DNA of 64,000 bases from JBMNOU01 sp050943215 (GCA_050943215.1 JBMNOU010000003.1:7492-71491); one strand, 5' to 3'. Positions 25,013 through 33,506 are shown, numbered from the stretch's first letter. A program made the numbers and translations. Notes: generated by a model from the sequence alone, not told the origin.

Positions 25013-26437
25013 TCAAGCTCCTTCGTCTGCAAAAAGATCCTCGGCAAGATGATCGTAATTTTCCGTTGGCCTCTCAAACCCCTCACCTTTCAGAGCTATG
25101 CTCTGCCTGCTTGTATATTTTTGTGTTTCCCGCTGGGCGTCCTTTAGTGATTTCACCCCAGCGGCGCGCCAATTGGATATTATCGTATTAAGATACCGAT
25201 ATGGATTATCAGATAAAGAGCTAATCTCTGCCGCAAGGAGTATAGCATCGTGGCTGAGAGACCCCTCTTTGGTCCAACGGATATATATTTTTCTATGCGC
25301 ATCGATAACTTTTCTAGAAATACCGGCAGCCTTGAAAACGGATTTAATGCGTTGATCAAGCGCCTGTCTTTCGGAGATATACGCTTTAGCTTCATTGATC
25401 GTAAATATCCGATTGTTATACCAGTCTGTTAGTATTTCATCCAGACAGCCAAAAGGCAACTTGCTGCGCGTATCCGTTATCTTTGCTGCCATAACAAGCA
25501 TCTCGTAATCGAACCCATAAACGCTTGTCCATTTTAAATATAGGCTTTCATACTCGAACGACGGTCTTAAGCCAGATTCCCCGACCATATGCATCAGTTC
25601 TTTTATATTCTTTGACATGGTATCGCTAAGCTGCTTACTTTCAGAAATTTTCCTCGACGTGGTGTCGCCCTTTTCCTTTAACCGCTCAAGTATTCTGTCA
25701 AGATACTTCATGCTAGGTTCTCTTGCGGCTGTGGTATGCGCGCATGCGGTGAGGATCGCGTCCAGTGTAAATCCCCATTGACTTGTCCATTTATCGAACA
25801 AAGCGGTCTCGTCTTTCGTTGGCCCCCGGCTTGAAATGCCGAGCTGTTTTAAAACGCGCGGTACGCCGGACGAGAGCGTTTGATATAAAGCGATCTTTTC
25901 CCTTGCTTCCTCTTCTGTAGTGATGTTTTCTTCCTCTGCCCAGGATTTCGCTACTTTATCCATGTAAGAAATGGATACGCGTCTGCCTTTCATCAGTACA
26001 CAATATTCTGCAAGGATCAAAACCACCTTTTTCGGGAGGTGGAACATATCCGTATAATCGTATATCTTTAAATATTCATGTGGTGAAAGCTGGCGTGACC
26101 CAAAGATGTTTTGCAGCTTTTGGTTAAATTCTCGTTCCGTATAAATATCTTCCTGTTTGTCAAGATTAAACATGCCAAACTCAAAACAGAGCTTTTCGGT
26201 GTTAACAATACGCGCGAAACCCTTCTTCTGCCAGTACTCATACGCCTCGATCACTTCTCTCTCGCTCATGCCAAGGCGCGCACAAAACATGCCAAAATCA
26301 ATGTCCTGGTTGGTCGAGCAATACATAAGGCCTAAAAGATATGACGCCGTATATTTTTCGGGTGCGCCGGGACAGCATTCGATAAACCTATTTGGAACGG
26401 CTGTGCTTTTCGTATTATTTTTAAGTTGCAACTGCAT
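25013..26437 (-). CDS. DnaD/DnaB-type primosome protein with four DnaD-like repeats
   Basis: Replication-restart/initiation protein that cooperates with the helicase loader encoded next to it. An N-terminal winged-helix-like part (about 1-95) is followed by four similar blocks near residues 105-180, 190-258, 275-352 and 362-435. Each block has the pattern of a short helix, a W/Y-aromatic helix (DKWTSQWGF, LKWTSVYGF, IRWTKEGSL), a hydrophobic ILxxA helix and a YLD/CLD/YLN...I..W helix, as in DDBH2 domains. At 474 residues it is longer than DnaD (about 230) and about the size of B. subtilis DnaB, which has two such domains. Confidence 0.85.
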   Translation of the reverse strand: MQLQLKNNTKSTAVPNRFIECCPGAPEKYTASYLLGLMYCSTNQDIDFGMFCARLGMSEREVIEAYEYWQKKGFARIVNTEKLCFEFGMFNLDKQEDIYTEREFNQKLQNIFGSRQLSPHEYLKIYDYTDMFHLPKKVVLILAEYCVLMKGRRVSISYMDKVAKSWAEEENITTEEEAREKIALYQTLSSGVPRVLKQLGISSRGPTKDETALFDKWTSQWGFTLDAILTACAHTTAAREPSMKYLDRILERLKEKGDTTSRKISESKQLSDTMSKNIKELMHMVGESGLRPSFEYESLYLKWTSVYGFDYEMLVMAAKITDTRSKLPFGCLDEILTDWYNNRIFTINEAKAYISERQALDQRIKSVFKAAGISRKVIDAHRKIYIRWTKEGSLSHDAILLAAEISSLSDNPYRYLNTIISNWRAAGVKSLKDAQRETQKYTSRQSIALKGEGFERPTENYDHLAEDLFADEGA

Positions 26438-26539
26438 TCTTTAACACCCCTTTATAACGTATTTGTATCATATCACACACAAACGGCTTTTGACATATGA
26501 ATAAAAAAATTTATCATTAGCAATCTTTATATGTACTTT

Positions 26540-26568
26540 AGTATACGATAGCATCAAGATACGGTCAA
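26540..26568 (-). promoter_or_regulatory. Promoter of the dnaD-dnaI genes
   Basis: On the minus strand TTGACC (26568-26563) and TATACT (26545-26540), 17-bp spacer, about 100 bp upstream of the start. Confidence 0.65.
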
Positions 26569-26605
26569 ATCATGGGTGTATATATCTGTGTCATTATTTT
26601 TTGGG

Positions 26606-26634
26606 TTGATAGAAAATAAATTACCTGCTATACT
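26606..26634 (+). promoter_or_regulatory. Promoter of murA
   Basis: TTGATA at 26606-26611 and TATACT at 26629-26634, 17-bp spacer. The transcript leader of about 50 nt holds a GGAGG (26658-26662) that serves a six-codon GTG frame (26667-26687) rather than murA itself. Confidence 0.65.
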
Positions 26635-26688
26635 CTACATTATTAACAGACAACGACGGAGGTTGGGTGCTGTTGTGCACGTTTTAAT

Positions 26689-27975
26689 ATGAGAGAGAAA
26701 CTTGTGATCAGAGGCGGAAAACCGCTTAAAGGTATTGTTGCCGTAAGTGGTGCAAAGAATGCCGCTGTCGCCATATTGCCCGCAGTCATATTATGTGAAG
26801 CTTTATGCCAAATAGATAATCTGCCGGATATCGTTGACGTCCACCTTCTCGATGATCTTCTTTGCAGGATGGGGGCAAAAACCAAACTAACAAACGCAAC
26901 AATGACGATTGATGCAAGTGGCATTAAGGAGCATGTAGTCGTTAACAATGCTGTCAAGCAGATGCGCGCATCATATTATCTTGTAGGGTCGCTGCTCGGA
27001 CGGTTCGGCAAGGCAGAGGTTGCTCTGCCGGGCGGCTGTGCTATCGGCTTAAGGCCTATAGATCAGCATATCAAAGGCATGAGCGCGCTAGGCGCAACGG
27101 TCAAGACAGAGTACGGCATGCTAAGGGCCGAGGCGCCAAACGGACTTATTGGCACCGATATATACCTCGATGTCGTGTCGGTTGGTGCAACGATTAATAT
27201 CATGCTGGCAGCCGTTAAAGCAAAGGGCAAAACGACGATTGTCAATGCCGCTAAAGAACCGCATGTTGTAGATGTTGCCAACTTTCTAAACTGCATGGGC
27301 GCAAAGGTCAAAGGCGCCGGTACGGATATTATCCGCATCACAGGGGTTGATAAATTGCATGGTTGCAATTATTCAATTATACCGGATCAGATTGAAACGG
27401 GTACGCTTATGATCGCAGCGGCGGCAACCAGAGGCGATCTTACAATCAGCAATGTAATTCCGACGCATATGGAGGCGCTTTCCGCTAAATTGATCGAGAT
27501 GGGTGTAACGGTTGAGGAAGGCGATGAGACGCTGCGTGTCACCTGTACAAAAAGGCCCAAGAATGTCAATATCAAAACATTTCCGTACCCCGGGTTTCCG
27601 ACAGACTTGCAGCAGCCGGCCACCGTACTATTGAGTACCGCCGAAGGCGCGAGTATCATTGTTGAGAACATATTTGAATCACGTTTTAAGCATATCAACG
27701 AAATCCGGCGCATGGGTGCTAATGTTTCAATAGATGGAAGAGTCTGTGTTGTGGAAGGTGTCGAGCGGTTGACGGGTGCGCCTGTGCGCGCAACCGATTT
27801 AAGGGCGGGTGCCGCGCTTATTGTTGCAGGGCTGATGGCCGACGGTGTTACAGAAATCACCGGCGTTAAATATATTGATCGGGGATATGACCATATTGAA
27901 AGCAAGCTTAAACAGATCGGTGCGGATATCCACAGAGAAGAACTGACTGACGATGAGAAATATGATTTTTTCTAG
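26689..27975 (+). CDS. murA: UDP-N-acetylglucosamine 1-carboxyvinyltransferase
   Basis: First committed step of peptidoglycan synthesis: transfers enolpyruvate from PEP to UDP-GlcNAc. Conserved Lys23 in VSGAKNAA, catalytic Cys117 in PGGCAIGLRPI (the fosfomycin target), and the closing FPGFPTDLQ-like YPGFPTDLQQP are visible. 428 residues is standard. The ATG at 26689 is the only start in frame, yet it has no ribosome site at normal distance; translation may depend on the upstream short frame whose stop lies one base before the ATG. Confidence 0.96.
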   Translation: MREKLVIRGGKPLKGIVAVSGAKNAAVAILPAVILCEALCQIDNLPDIVDVHLLDDLLCRMGAKTKLTNATMTIDASGIKEHVVVNNAVKQMRASYYLVGSLLGRFGKAEVALPGGCAIGLRPIDQHIKGMSALGATVKTEYGMLRAEAPNGLIGTDIYLDVVSVGATINIMLAAVKAKGKTTIVNAAKEPHVVDVANFLNCMGAKVKGAGTDIIRITGVDKLHGCNYSIIPDQIETGTLMIAAAATRGDLTISNVIPTHMEALSAKLIEMGVTVEEGDETLRVTCTKRPKNVNIKTFPYPGFPTDLQQPATVLLSTAEGASIIVENIFESRFKHINEIRRMGANVSIDGRVCVVEGVERLTGAPVRATDLRAGAALIVAGLMADGVTEITGVKYIDRGYDHIESKLKQIGADIHREELTDDEKYDFF

Positions 27976-28058
27976 ACAACCTGGCTAACTCGCCAATAGT
28001 AAGGGATTGATGTTGTCTTGGAGTGAAAATATTGTTAGCAACTAAAAAAGAAAAATAG

Positions 28059-28100
28059 GGCGGAACGGCCGGGCCGTTTTGGGTGCCCTTGTGTTCCGCC
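28059..28100 (+). repeat. Compound palindrome downstream of murA
   Basis: Outer arms GGCGGAAC / GTTCCGCC (28059-28066, 28093-28100) enclose a second dyad AACGGCC / GGCCGTT (28064-28078) and GGG-TG-CCC. No T run follows, so it is not a standard terminator. The 11-mer CGCCAATAGTA occurs at 27991-28001 and again at 28097-28107. Confidence 0.6.
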
Positions 28101-28150
28101 AATAGTAGGGGTATTGGGGACAAGTTACATATTCATTGTATTGATCAATT

Positions 28151-28999
28151 TTATTTTGCAAGCTCAATGCTGATAGATACCTTATCTTTGCTCTCATATG
28201 CCTGGTAGCTGACCTTCACGCCGGATTTTTTAATGCGCGACAGCGCTTTTTTTATTGTATTTAAGTATATGCGGTAATCCTTCATGATACAAACTACGTT
28301 TTGCCGGTTAAGCTGGACCGGTTCCTCGCCGTAAAGCTTTGCAAGAGTCCGTTCAACCAGCTCTTCGGTTAGCTTTACAGATAAGTTTTTTTGTTTAATT
28401 TCCTTAAGCAGCTTAAGCTGGGCCTCTTCGTTATGCAGCCGCAAAAGTGCTCTTGCATGACGTTCGGACAGCCTAAAAGTCGTGATCAAATCTTTAACGC
28501 TGGTGGGCAGTTTTAATATTCGCATTTTGTTTGCAACGGTGCTTTGATTTTTTCCAAGTCTCCTTGCTAGTTCTTCCTGAGTCAGCCCATGCTCTTTCAT
28601 TAGGCTTAAATACCCTTCGGCTTCTTCAAAAAAATGTAGATCTTCTCTTTGCAGGTTTTCGATCAATGCAATAACAGCACTGTCTTCATCGATGGCAGGC
28701 TGAACAACGGCTTTAATATGTGTAAAACCCGCTTTACAAACCGCACGCCAACGGCGCTCTCCCGCAATAATCTCATAATAATTGTGACTTAATTTCCTGA
28801 CGGTAATCGGCTGCAAAAGCCCGTATTGTTTGATAGAATGTGCAAGTTCGTTCAAACTTTCTTCAGAAAACACTCTTCTTGGCTGATACGGATTTGGACG
28901 AATATAATCTACCGGTATTACTTCCAATGTATTGCCTTCGCTTTTGTCCATATAAAATTTACGCAAGCTATCTGCTTCGGTTTTTTGAAATTTCAGCAA
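28151..28999 (-). CDS. ParB/Noc-like DNA-binding CTPase (orphan)
   Basis: ParB-family protein: N-terminal CTPase/ParB domain with PNPYQPRR, GERRWRA and ENLQREDLHFFEEA, a central HTH (LTQEELARRLGKNQSTVANKMR), and a C-terminal dimerisation region. No parA/soj gene adjoins and no intact parS was seen. The location between murA and rlmH/walJ, near other origin-proximal genes, makes Noc (nucleoid occlusion) or a chromosomal ParB both possible. 282 residues fits both. Confidence 0.85.
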   Translation of the reverse strand: MLKFQKTEADSLRKFYMDKSEGNTLEVIPVDYIRPNPYQPRRVFSEESLNELAHSIKQYGLLQPITVRKLSHNYYEIIAGERRWRAVCKAGFTHIKAVVQPAIDEDSAVIALIENLQREDLHFFEEAEGYLSLMKEHGLTQEELARRLGKNQSTVANKMRILKLPTSVKDLITTFRLSERHARALLRLHNEEAQLKLLKEIKQKNLSVKLTEELVERTLAKLYGEEPVQLNRQNVVCIMKDYRIYLNTIKKALSRIKKSGVKVSYQAYESKDKVSISIELAK

Positions 29000-29213
29000 T
29001 ATTAATACACTCCTTTACATTGCGCACATGCGCCTAAACAAAAACGATAATTAAAAATACTTACAAAAATATGTCTAACTCTTATTTGCTTTTATGTATG
29101 CTGAATTCGGCATAAAAGGTTTTATACCTTTTGACTTGGCAATAATTCCTAATAAACGACATTAATAGTGAAATATATAAAAACTATCAAAAAACATGTC
29201 GAAAAAAGAGATT

Positions 29214-29681
29214 CTATTTATGATATGTCCTTGCGCAGGAAATCATAAATGCCCTGTAGATTTGTTCTAGCAGAACGATTCTGAAAAGCTGGTGCGGCAT
29301 AGTCAAATCAGAGAAGGATATCGTTTTTCCAGCACTTTTTTTAAAACTTTCGCTAAGACCGTATGATCCACCAACTGCAAAAGTTATGTCTTTGGCTGAT
29401 GCTCCTTTTATCATTGACGCGAATTCTTCGGATGTTATTTTATCACCGTCGGGTGATAGCGCAATGAGTGCACCTCGGGATGCCTGCCTTAATTGGCGGC
29501 TTTCCTCGCTACGTGCCTTTTCAATGGCTGCGGTCGAAGCGTCTTTAGGCACGAACACTTCTTTTTTTTCTGTTATGACAAGCCGGCAAAAAGAGGTAAG
29601 GCGTTTTGCGTATTCCGCCTCTGCGTCTTTCCAATACTTTTCTTTAAGTTTTCCGATACAAACGATGTGTATGTTTGGCAT
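29214..29681 (-). CDS. rlmH: 23S rRNA pseudouridine-1915 N3-methyltransferase
   Basis: SPOUT methyltransferase acting on the ribosome. The start MPNIHIVCIGKLKEKYW, the AdoMet loop FAVGGSYGLS and the trefoil-knot end MPHQLFRIVLLEQIYRAF..YHK are typical. The internal ATG at 29681 (155 residues) is chosen: AAGGAAG lies seven bases before it, and the family begins at this point. The frame extends 16 codons further upstream, but without support. Confidence 0.95.
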   Translation of the reverse strand: MPNIHIVCIGKLKEKYWKDAEAEYAKRLTSFCRLVITEKKEVFVPKDASTAAIEKARSEESRQLRQASRGALIALSPDGDKITSEEFASMIKGASAKDITFAVGGSYGLSESFKKSAGKTISFSDLTMPHQLFRIVLLEQIYRAFMISCARTYHK

Positions 29682-29832
29682 ATGCACTTCCTTGATTATG
29701 GCAGACAGTACTATTATTATCCGTAACAATGCCAGCCGTCATATCGCCACTTCCTCTGCATCTCTCTAAGAAGATGCGTAAGCACAGACAGTATTGTCAC
29801 GATCAGGTATGTTTTCATATGGGCAACTGCTG

Positions 29833-30627
29833 TTATCTGATATGGAAAACGCCTGTTACTTTGTCCCTGAAGGCCAGCCCAAGGCTGATATCGCGTCCAG
29901 GTATGATTCCCTGTGATAAAAGCTCATCGGTTACCGTTCGAAAAGCCAGCTGCTCCGAATTATTTTCTTTGCTAAGATGCCCGAGAAGGATGGACGATAC
30001 GCCCGCAGCTGCAAGCCGGGCAGCGGCATCTGCGGCATCATTGTTGGAAAGATGTCCATGCCGTGATTTGATACGCTGCTTGAGCTGATACGGATACCTT
30101 CCGGTACTGAGCATATTCATGTCGTGATTGGCTTCAAGCAGAACAAGGTCGCACGAAAGCAGCCGGTATTCAACCGATTTGGAAAAATGGCCGAGATCAG
30201 TTGCAATGCCTGCCTTACGTCCTTTGGATGAGACACAGTATCCCACAGGATCCGCCGCATCGTGCGGAATCCCATACGGTTCGATTAAAAGATCGTCAAT
30301 ATAAAAATCTGTTTTAGAAATAATTCGGGTAAAACGGGTATGCACGTTGCCGAGCTTATTGCCGCAGGCCTGCCATGTGGGCGCTGTTGCGTAAACCGGA
30401 ATGCCGTATTTTCTAGATATGACGCCTACGCCCTGTATATGGTCGCTGTGCTCATGCGTTATGAGTATTCCTTTGATATCCTGTATGCTTTCTCCGATAC
30501 TGCCAAGTGCCTCTTCAAGACGTTTGCCAGATACACCTGCATCGATCAGAATTTTTGTCCGATCCGAACGGATCAATATTGCGTTTCCGGACGAACCGGA
30601 AAACAATGGGGTTAAAGATAGCGCCAT
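29833..30627 (-). CDS. walJ: MBL-fold metallo-hydrolase WalJ/YycJ
   Basis: Metallo-beta-lactamase-fold phosphodiesterase family linked to coordination of DNA replication and cell division in Firmicutes. N-terminal FSGSSGNA, DAGVSGK, the metal motif HEHSDH, later ATDLGH and LLEANHD, and the closing GHLSKENN are visible. 264 residues. ATG at 30627 follows AAAGGG at good distance; a TTG one codon upstream is less likely. It sits about 150 bp upstream of rlmH, the same neighbourhood as in Bacilli, but walK/walR are absent. Confidence 0.92.
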   Translation of the reverse strand: MALSLTPLFSGSSGNAILIRSDRTKILIDAGVSGKRLEEALGSIGESIQDIKGILITHEHSDHIQGVGVISRKYGIPVYATAPTWQACGNKLGNVHTRFTRIISKTDFYIDDLLIEPYGIPHDAADPVGYCVSSKGRKAGIATDLGHFSKSVEYRLLSCDLVLLEANHDMNMLSTGRYPYQLKQRIKSRHGHLSNNDAADAAARLAAAGVSSILLGHLSKENNSEQLAFRTVTDELLSQGIIPGRDISLGLAFRDKVTGVFHIR

Positions 30628-30676
30628 CAATTTATCCCTTTCTAGTGTTCACCATTATAGCATAAAGCAAGCCAGA

Positions 30677-30704
30677 TTTGTACGGGTATTGATTAATGTA
30701 CAAA
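30677..30704 (+). promoter_or_regulatory. Dyad TTTGTAC / GTACAAA upstream of cobO
   Basis: Seven-bp inverted repeats (30677-30683, 30698-30704) separated by 14 bp in the divergent walJ-cobO region. It could be an operator; no cobalamin riboswitch fits in this short gap. Confidence 0.35.
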
Positions 30705-30738
30705 ATATATGATATCTTTAGAAAAGGAGAGGAAAAAT

Positions 30739-31257
30739 ATGAAACAGTCGTATGTACAAGTCTATACTGGCAACGGAAAAGGCAAAACCACAGCCGCGAT
30801 GGGGCTTGCGATGCGCGCAGCGGGCAGAGGGAAAACGGTTAAAATCGTGCAATTTCTCAAGGGCAGAGACACTGGTGAAATGTTTATTATTGAGAACATA
30901 GACAACATCGCGCTTTTTAGGGTGTCGGACTGCAAAAGATTTTTTAATGCACTAAGTGTTGAAGAAAAAAAGGCTATGCGGCAAAGCGTCTGCAATATGC
31001 TACCTGTGGTTAAAGAATGGCTGGGAGAAGCCGACCTAATGATTTTAGACGAAGCGATGGCAGCCATTTCCTGCGGAATACTTAAAACAGACGAAGTAAT
31101 ATACATCATAGATAACCGGGGCAGCACCGAAATAGTGTTGACAGGCAGAGACGCCCCCAAGGCAATACTAAAAAGAGCGCATCTTATAACCGAGATGCGG
31201 GAAATCAAGCATTATTATAAATCAGGCGCGACGGCAAGAAAGGGCATTGAATATTAA
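30739..31257 (+). CDS. cobO: Corrinoid adenosyltransferase CobO/BtuR
   Basis: Adds the 5-prime-deoxyadenosyl ligand to cob(I)alamin or precursors. P-loop TGNGKGKTTAAMGLAMRA, then IVQFLKG, Walker B-like LMILDEAMAA and TGRDAP, all typical of the CobA/CobO type. The ATG at 30739 (172 residues) follows AGGAGAGG; the frame extends ten codons upstream from a less likely start. First of three cobalamin genes separated by only 3 and about 10 bp. Confidence 0.95.
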   Translation: MKQSYVQVYTGNGKGKTTAAMGLAMRAAGRGKTVKIVQFLKGRDTGEMFIIENIDNIALFRVSDCKRFFNALSVEEKKAMRQSVCNMLPVVKEWLGEADLMILDEAMAAISCGILKTDEVIYIIDNRGSTEIVLTGRDAPKAILKRAHLITEMREIKHYYKSGATARKGIEY

Positions 31258-31260
31258 ACC

Positions 31261-31818
31261 ATGGGTATTATTATGATAACGGGTGGTGCCCGAAGCGGCA
31301 AAAGCGCCTTGGCTGAAAAAATGTGCCGCGATACAGGAAAAAGGGTGGGTTATATCGCAACAGCAGTGGTGACAGACAGCGATATGCAGTACCGCATACA
31401 GCATCACCGATCGCAGCGCCCCAAAGAATGGGTCACATTCGAGCAATATTCAAACTTTTCAAAGCTGGATAGAGACAAAAGGTTTGCGGATTGCGACGTA
31501 TTTGCGCTTGACTGCATCACTACAATGATCACTAACCTGATGATAGACAGTCATATCGATTTTGAGACCTGCAGCATGGATCAGGTGCAAATGCTTGAGG
31601 ACCGTATCAAAAGCGAGACGGATAACCTAATTGCCGTAATGAGAATGCACAGCAAGCAGCTGATCATTGTGACAAACGAAGTGGGGCAGGGCGTTGTTCC
31701 ATCATACAGGATGGGCAATCTATTCAGGGACATTTCGGGTAGGATAAACGCGGATATAGCAAAAAAGGCGGACCAAGTCTATTGCATGATATCAGGGCTA
31801 AGCCTTAAGCTGAAGTAA
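31261..31818 (+). CDS. cobU: Adenosylcobinamide kinase / guanylyltransferase
   Basis: Activates adenosylcobinamide to the GDP form for nucleotide-loop assembly. Walker A GGARSGKS, the guanylylated-His region IQHHRSQRP, and the NEVGQGVVP and RDISGRIN motifs near the end are complete. 185 residues. Between cobO and cobS on one transcript. Confidence 0.95.
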   Translation: MGIIMITGGARSGKSALAEKMCRDTGKRVGYIATAVVTDSDMQYRIQHHRSQRPKEWVTFEQYSNFSKLDRDKRFADCDVFALDCITTMITNLMIDSHIDFETCSMDQVQMLEDRIKSETDNLIAVMRMHSKQLIIVTNEVGQGVVPSYRMGNLFRDISGRINADIAKKADQVYCMISGLSLKLK

Positions 31819-31828
31819 GGGGCATATG

Positions 31829-32593
31829 ATGAAAAGCTTTCAAGCAATGCTTTCTTTTTTTACTACAATACCAATACGGATAAAATTTGAAATCGACGAT
31901 GATTTGTATAAAAAAGGAATGAAGTATCTTTTTGTTATTGCGCTCATCATTGGCATACCTGTTGGCTTTGCTGCTTATCTGCAGCGGTGGATCGGGTCAT
32001 ATATTGCTGCGTTTATTTCATTTGGACTATACCTTGTTATAAGCGGTGGATTGCACATTGACGGTCTTGCGGACACAATGGATGCATTTGGCAGCAACAA
32101 GGACAGGCAAAGAATGCTGGACATTATGAAAGATAGCCACATCGGTACTTTCGGCGTATTGTCTATCAGTGTGTATTCTATCGGCATGGTGCTTTTTATT
32201 GCACAGGCAAATTATGCAGTTGCCGGGCTTTTTCCTCTTGTCGGACGGACGGCTGCACTTATGTGCGCGCGCCTTTTCTATTATGCACGGCCGGCCGGAA
32301 CGGCAAAATGCTTTGTTGACGGCGCAAAAACAGTATATGTGGCCGTTTCAGTGTTGGCATATATCGTAATCGTAGTATTATTTTGTTATGATTTTTCAAC
32401 TTTGAAATTTGATGGAAGGCATGCCGTTATACTATTTTTACCATACATGCTATCAATAGGAGCGGTTGTTTTATGTGTGTTGGGCATGTCACGAAAGCTC
32501 GGCGGTATTACTGGAGACGTCATTGGATTTGGCATAGAAGCCTCGCAGTTATTATACTTGCTTGGCTCATCTATACTGCTAAAGATCTGGTAA
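31829..32593 (+). CDS. cobS: Adenosylcobinamide-GDP ribazoletransferase (cobalamin synthase)
   Basis: Integral membrane enzyme that joins adenosylcobinamide-GDP with alpha-ribazole. The motif GGLHIDGLADTMDAFGS and the following KDSHIGTFG are diagnostic, with five to seven hydrophobic helices. 254 residues. ATG at 31829 is better spaced from AAGGGG than the adjacent ATG at 31826. The operon lacks cobT, so the alpha-ribazole branch must be encoded elsewhere or the substrate salvaged. Confidence 0.94.
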   Translation: MKSFQAMLSFFTTIPIRIKFEIDDDLYKKGMKYLFVIALIIGIPVGFAAYLQRWIGSYIAAFISFGLYLVISGGLHIDGLADTMDAFGSNKDRQRMLDIMKDSHIGTFGVLSISVYSIGMVLFIAQANYAVAGLFPLVGRTAALMCARLFYYARPAGTAKCFVDGAKTVYVAVSVLAYIVIVVLFCYDFSTLKFDGRHAVILFLPYMLSIGAVVLCVLGMSRKLGGITGDVIGFGIEASQLLYLLGSSILLKIW

Positions 32594-32684
32594 CGCTATG
32601 TTGCATTATTATCGCTTACGAAGGATAAAGCCATCGTGTATTATTTTTGGGTGAAATATGCTACGAAGCGACAAAAAACATTCT

Positions 32685-32712
32685 TTGACAAACTGAGACG
32701 GTGATATATAAT
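32685..32712 (+). promoter_or_regulatory. Promoter of the MazG-like gene
   Basis: TTGACA (32685-32690), 16-bp spacer, TATAAT (32707-32712). It lies so close that an apparent upstream TTG start at 32712 would be outside the transcript, supporting the ATG at 32757. Confidence 0.75.
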
Positions 32713-32756
32713 TGAATAAAGAGAAGATAGAGGCTGACAATGAAAGAGGGGCAGTT

Positions 32757-33164
32757 ATGGGAAACTCGATAAATGATATTCATATGGAAGATTTTCAGAA
32801 TATAGTCAATGATCTGCTGATGAGGAACAGGAGCATACTCGATATTATTTCAAAAATTCAGACGAGTGTCGGGCGGGTTAACCGTTCTGTTATAAAGGCT
32901 GTGACTCATTGCGGCTGCGTGGAGATCGATGGGAAAAAACAAAAGTTTTCCGAAGAAGCCAGCATTGAGAATCTGCAGGAGCTTTTATCGACCCAACTTA
33001 ACGGTAAGCTTTGTTCCGAGTGCCGTGTCATGATAGAAGAAGAAATTGGTGGGGCCCTGTTTTATCTTGCGGCTCTTTGCAATGCGCTTGGTATCAGCCT
33101 ATACGACGTGATTCTCAAAGAAAAAGAAACGCTAAGTACGCTTGGAAGCTATAGTTTAAGATGA
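32757..33164 (+). CDS. MazG-like all-alpha protein, function unknown
   Basis: A 135-residue helical protein. The segment EEIGGALFYLAALCNALGISLYDVI resembles the E-x-x-D/E helix and the following helix of MazG-type NTP pyrophosphohydrolases, but the full metal-binding set is not evident. It also has CGC and CSEC cysteine motifs. Proteins of this look occur in many Clostridia without assigned function; I make this link from memory of their appearance. GAGGGG precedes the ATG, and it has its own promoter. Next gene is rpoB after a 340-bp gap. Confidence 0.55.
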   Translation: MGNSINDIHMEDFQNIVNDLLMRNRSILDIISKIQTSVGRVNRSVIKAVTHCGCVEIDGKKQKFSEEASIENLQELLSTQLNGKLCSECRVMIEEEIGGALFYLAALCNALGISLYDVILKEKETLSTLGSYSLR

Positions 33165-33285
33165 TGACAGCGGCGTTATTATGCTGGATTCTAATAACAA
33201 ATAGTAAATCTCAAAGATAATCCTCAATAAATAGCTGGATTTGTAGAACGTTTATAAATGTTTTACAAAACGGGCTTTTTTTATA

Positions 33286-33314
33286 TTGACAAGGGAATCT
33301 GATTATAGTAATAT
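33286..33314 (+). promoter_or_regulatory. Promoter of rpoB-rpoC
   Basis: TTGACA at 33286-33291 and TAATAT at 33309-33314, 17-bp spacer, giving a leader of about 185 nt before rpoB. Confidence 0.7.
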
Positions 33315-33321
33315 GCTATAT

Positions 33322-33506
33322 TGCATTAGCGTGCTCATAATTGGGGCAGTGTCTCTATTTGGCGGCTTTTAGCTACGCCGGCCGGAGTATTTGTCAGGTT
33401 AAAATATTGTATATTTTAACCCCGTTTTGGGAATAATCAGTGAGTGCCTTTATCGAAAAAATAAATAAATTGTTTTTTTACATAACAGGAGAGTGGTTTA
33501 TAGTTT
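33322..33506 (+). promoter_or_regulatory. Structured 5-prime leader of rpoB
   Basis: The long leader contains a perfect 11-bp hairpin GGTTAAAATAT / ATATTTTAACC with a 3-nt loop (33397-33421), preceded by a GC-rich segment able to pair (GGCG...CGCC near 33361-33379). No T run follows the hairpin. No known rpoB or L10-type leader is recognised. Confidence 0.4.

Noticed and set aside
27387..27905. 172-codon open frame antisense to murA
   Set aside because: Shadow of a well supported gene.
30628..30738. Cobalamin riboswitch before cobO
   Set aside because: The gap is about 110 bp and no B12-box-like or conserved structure is visible.
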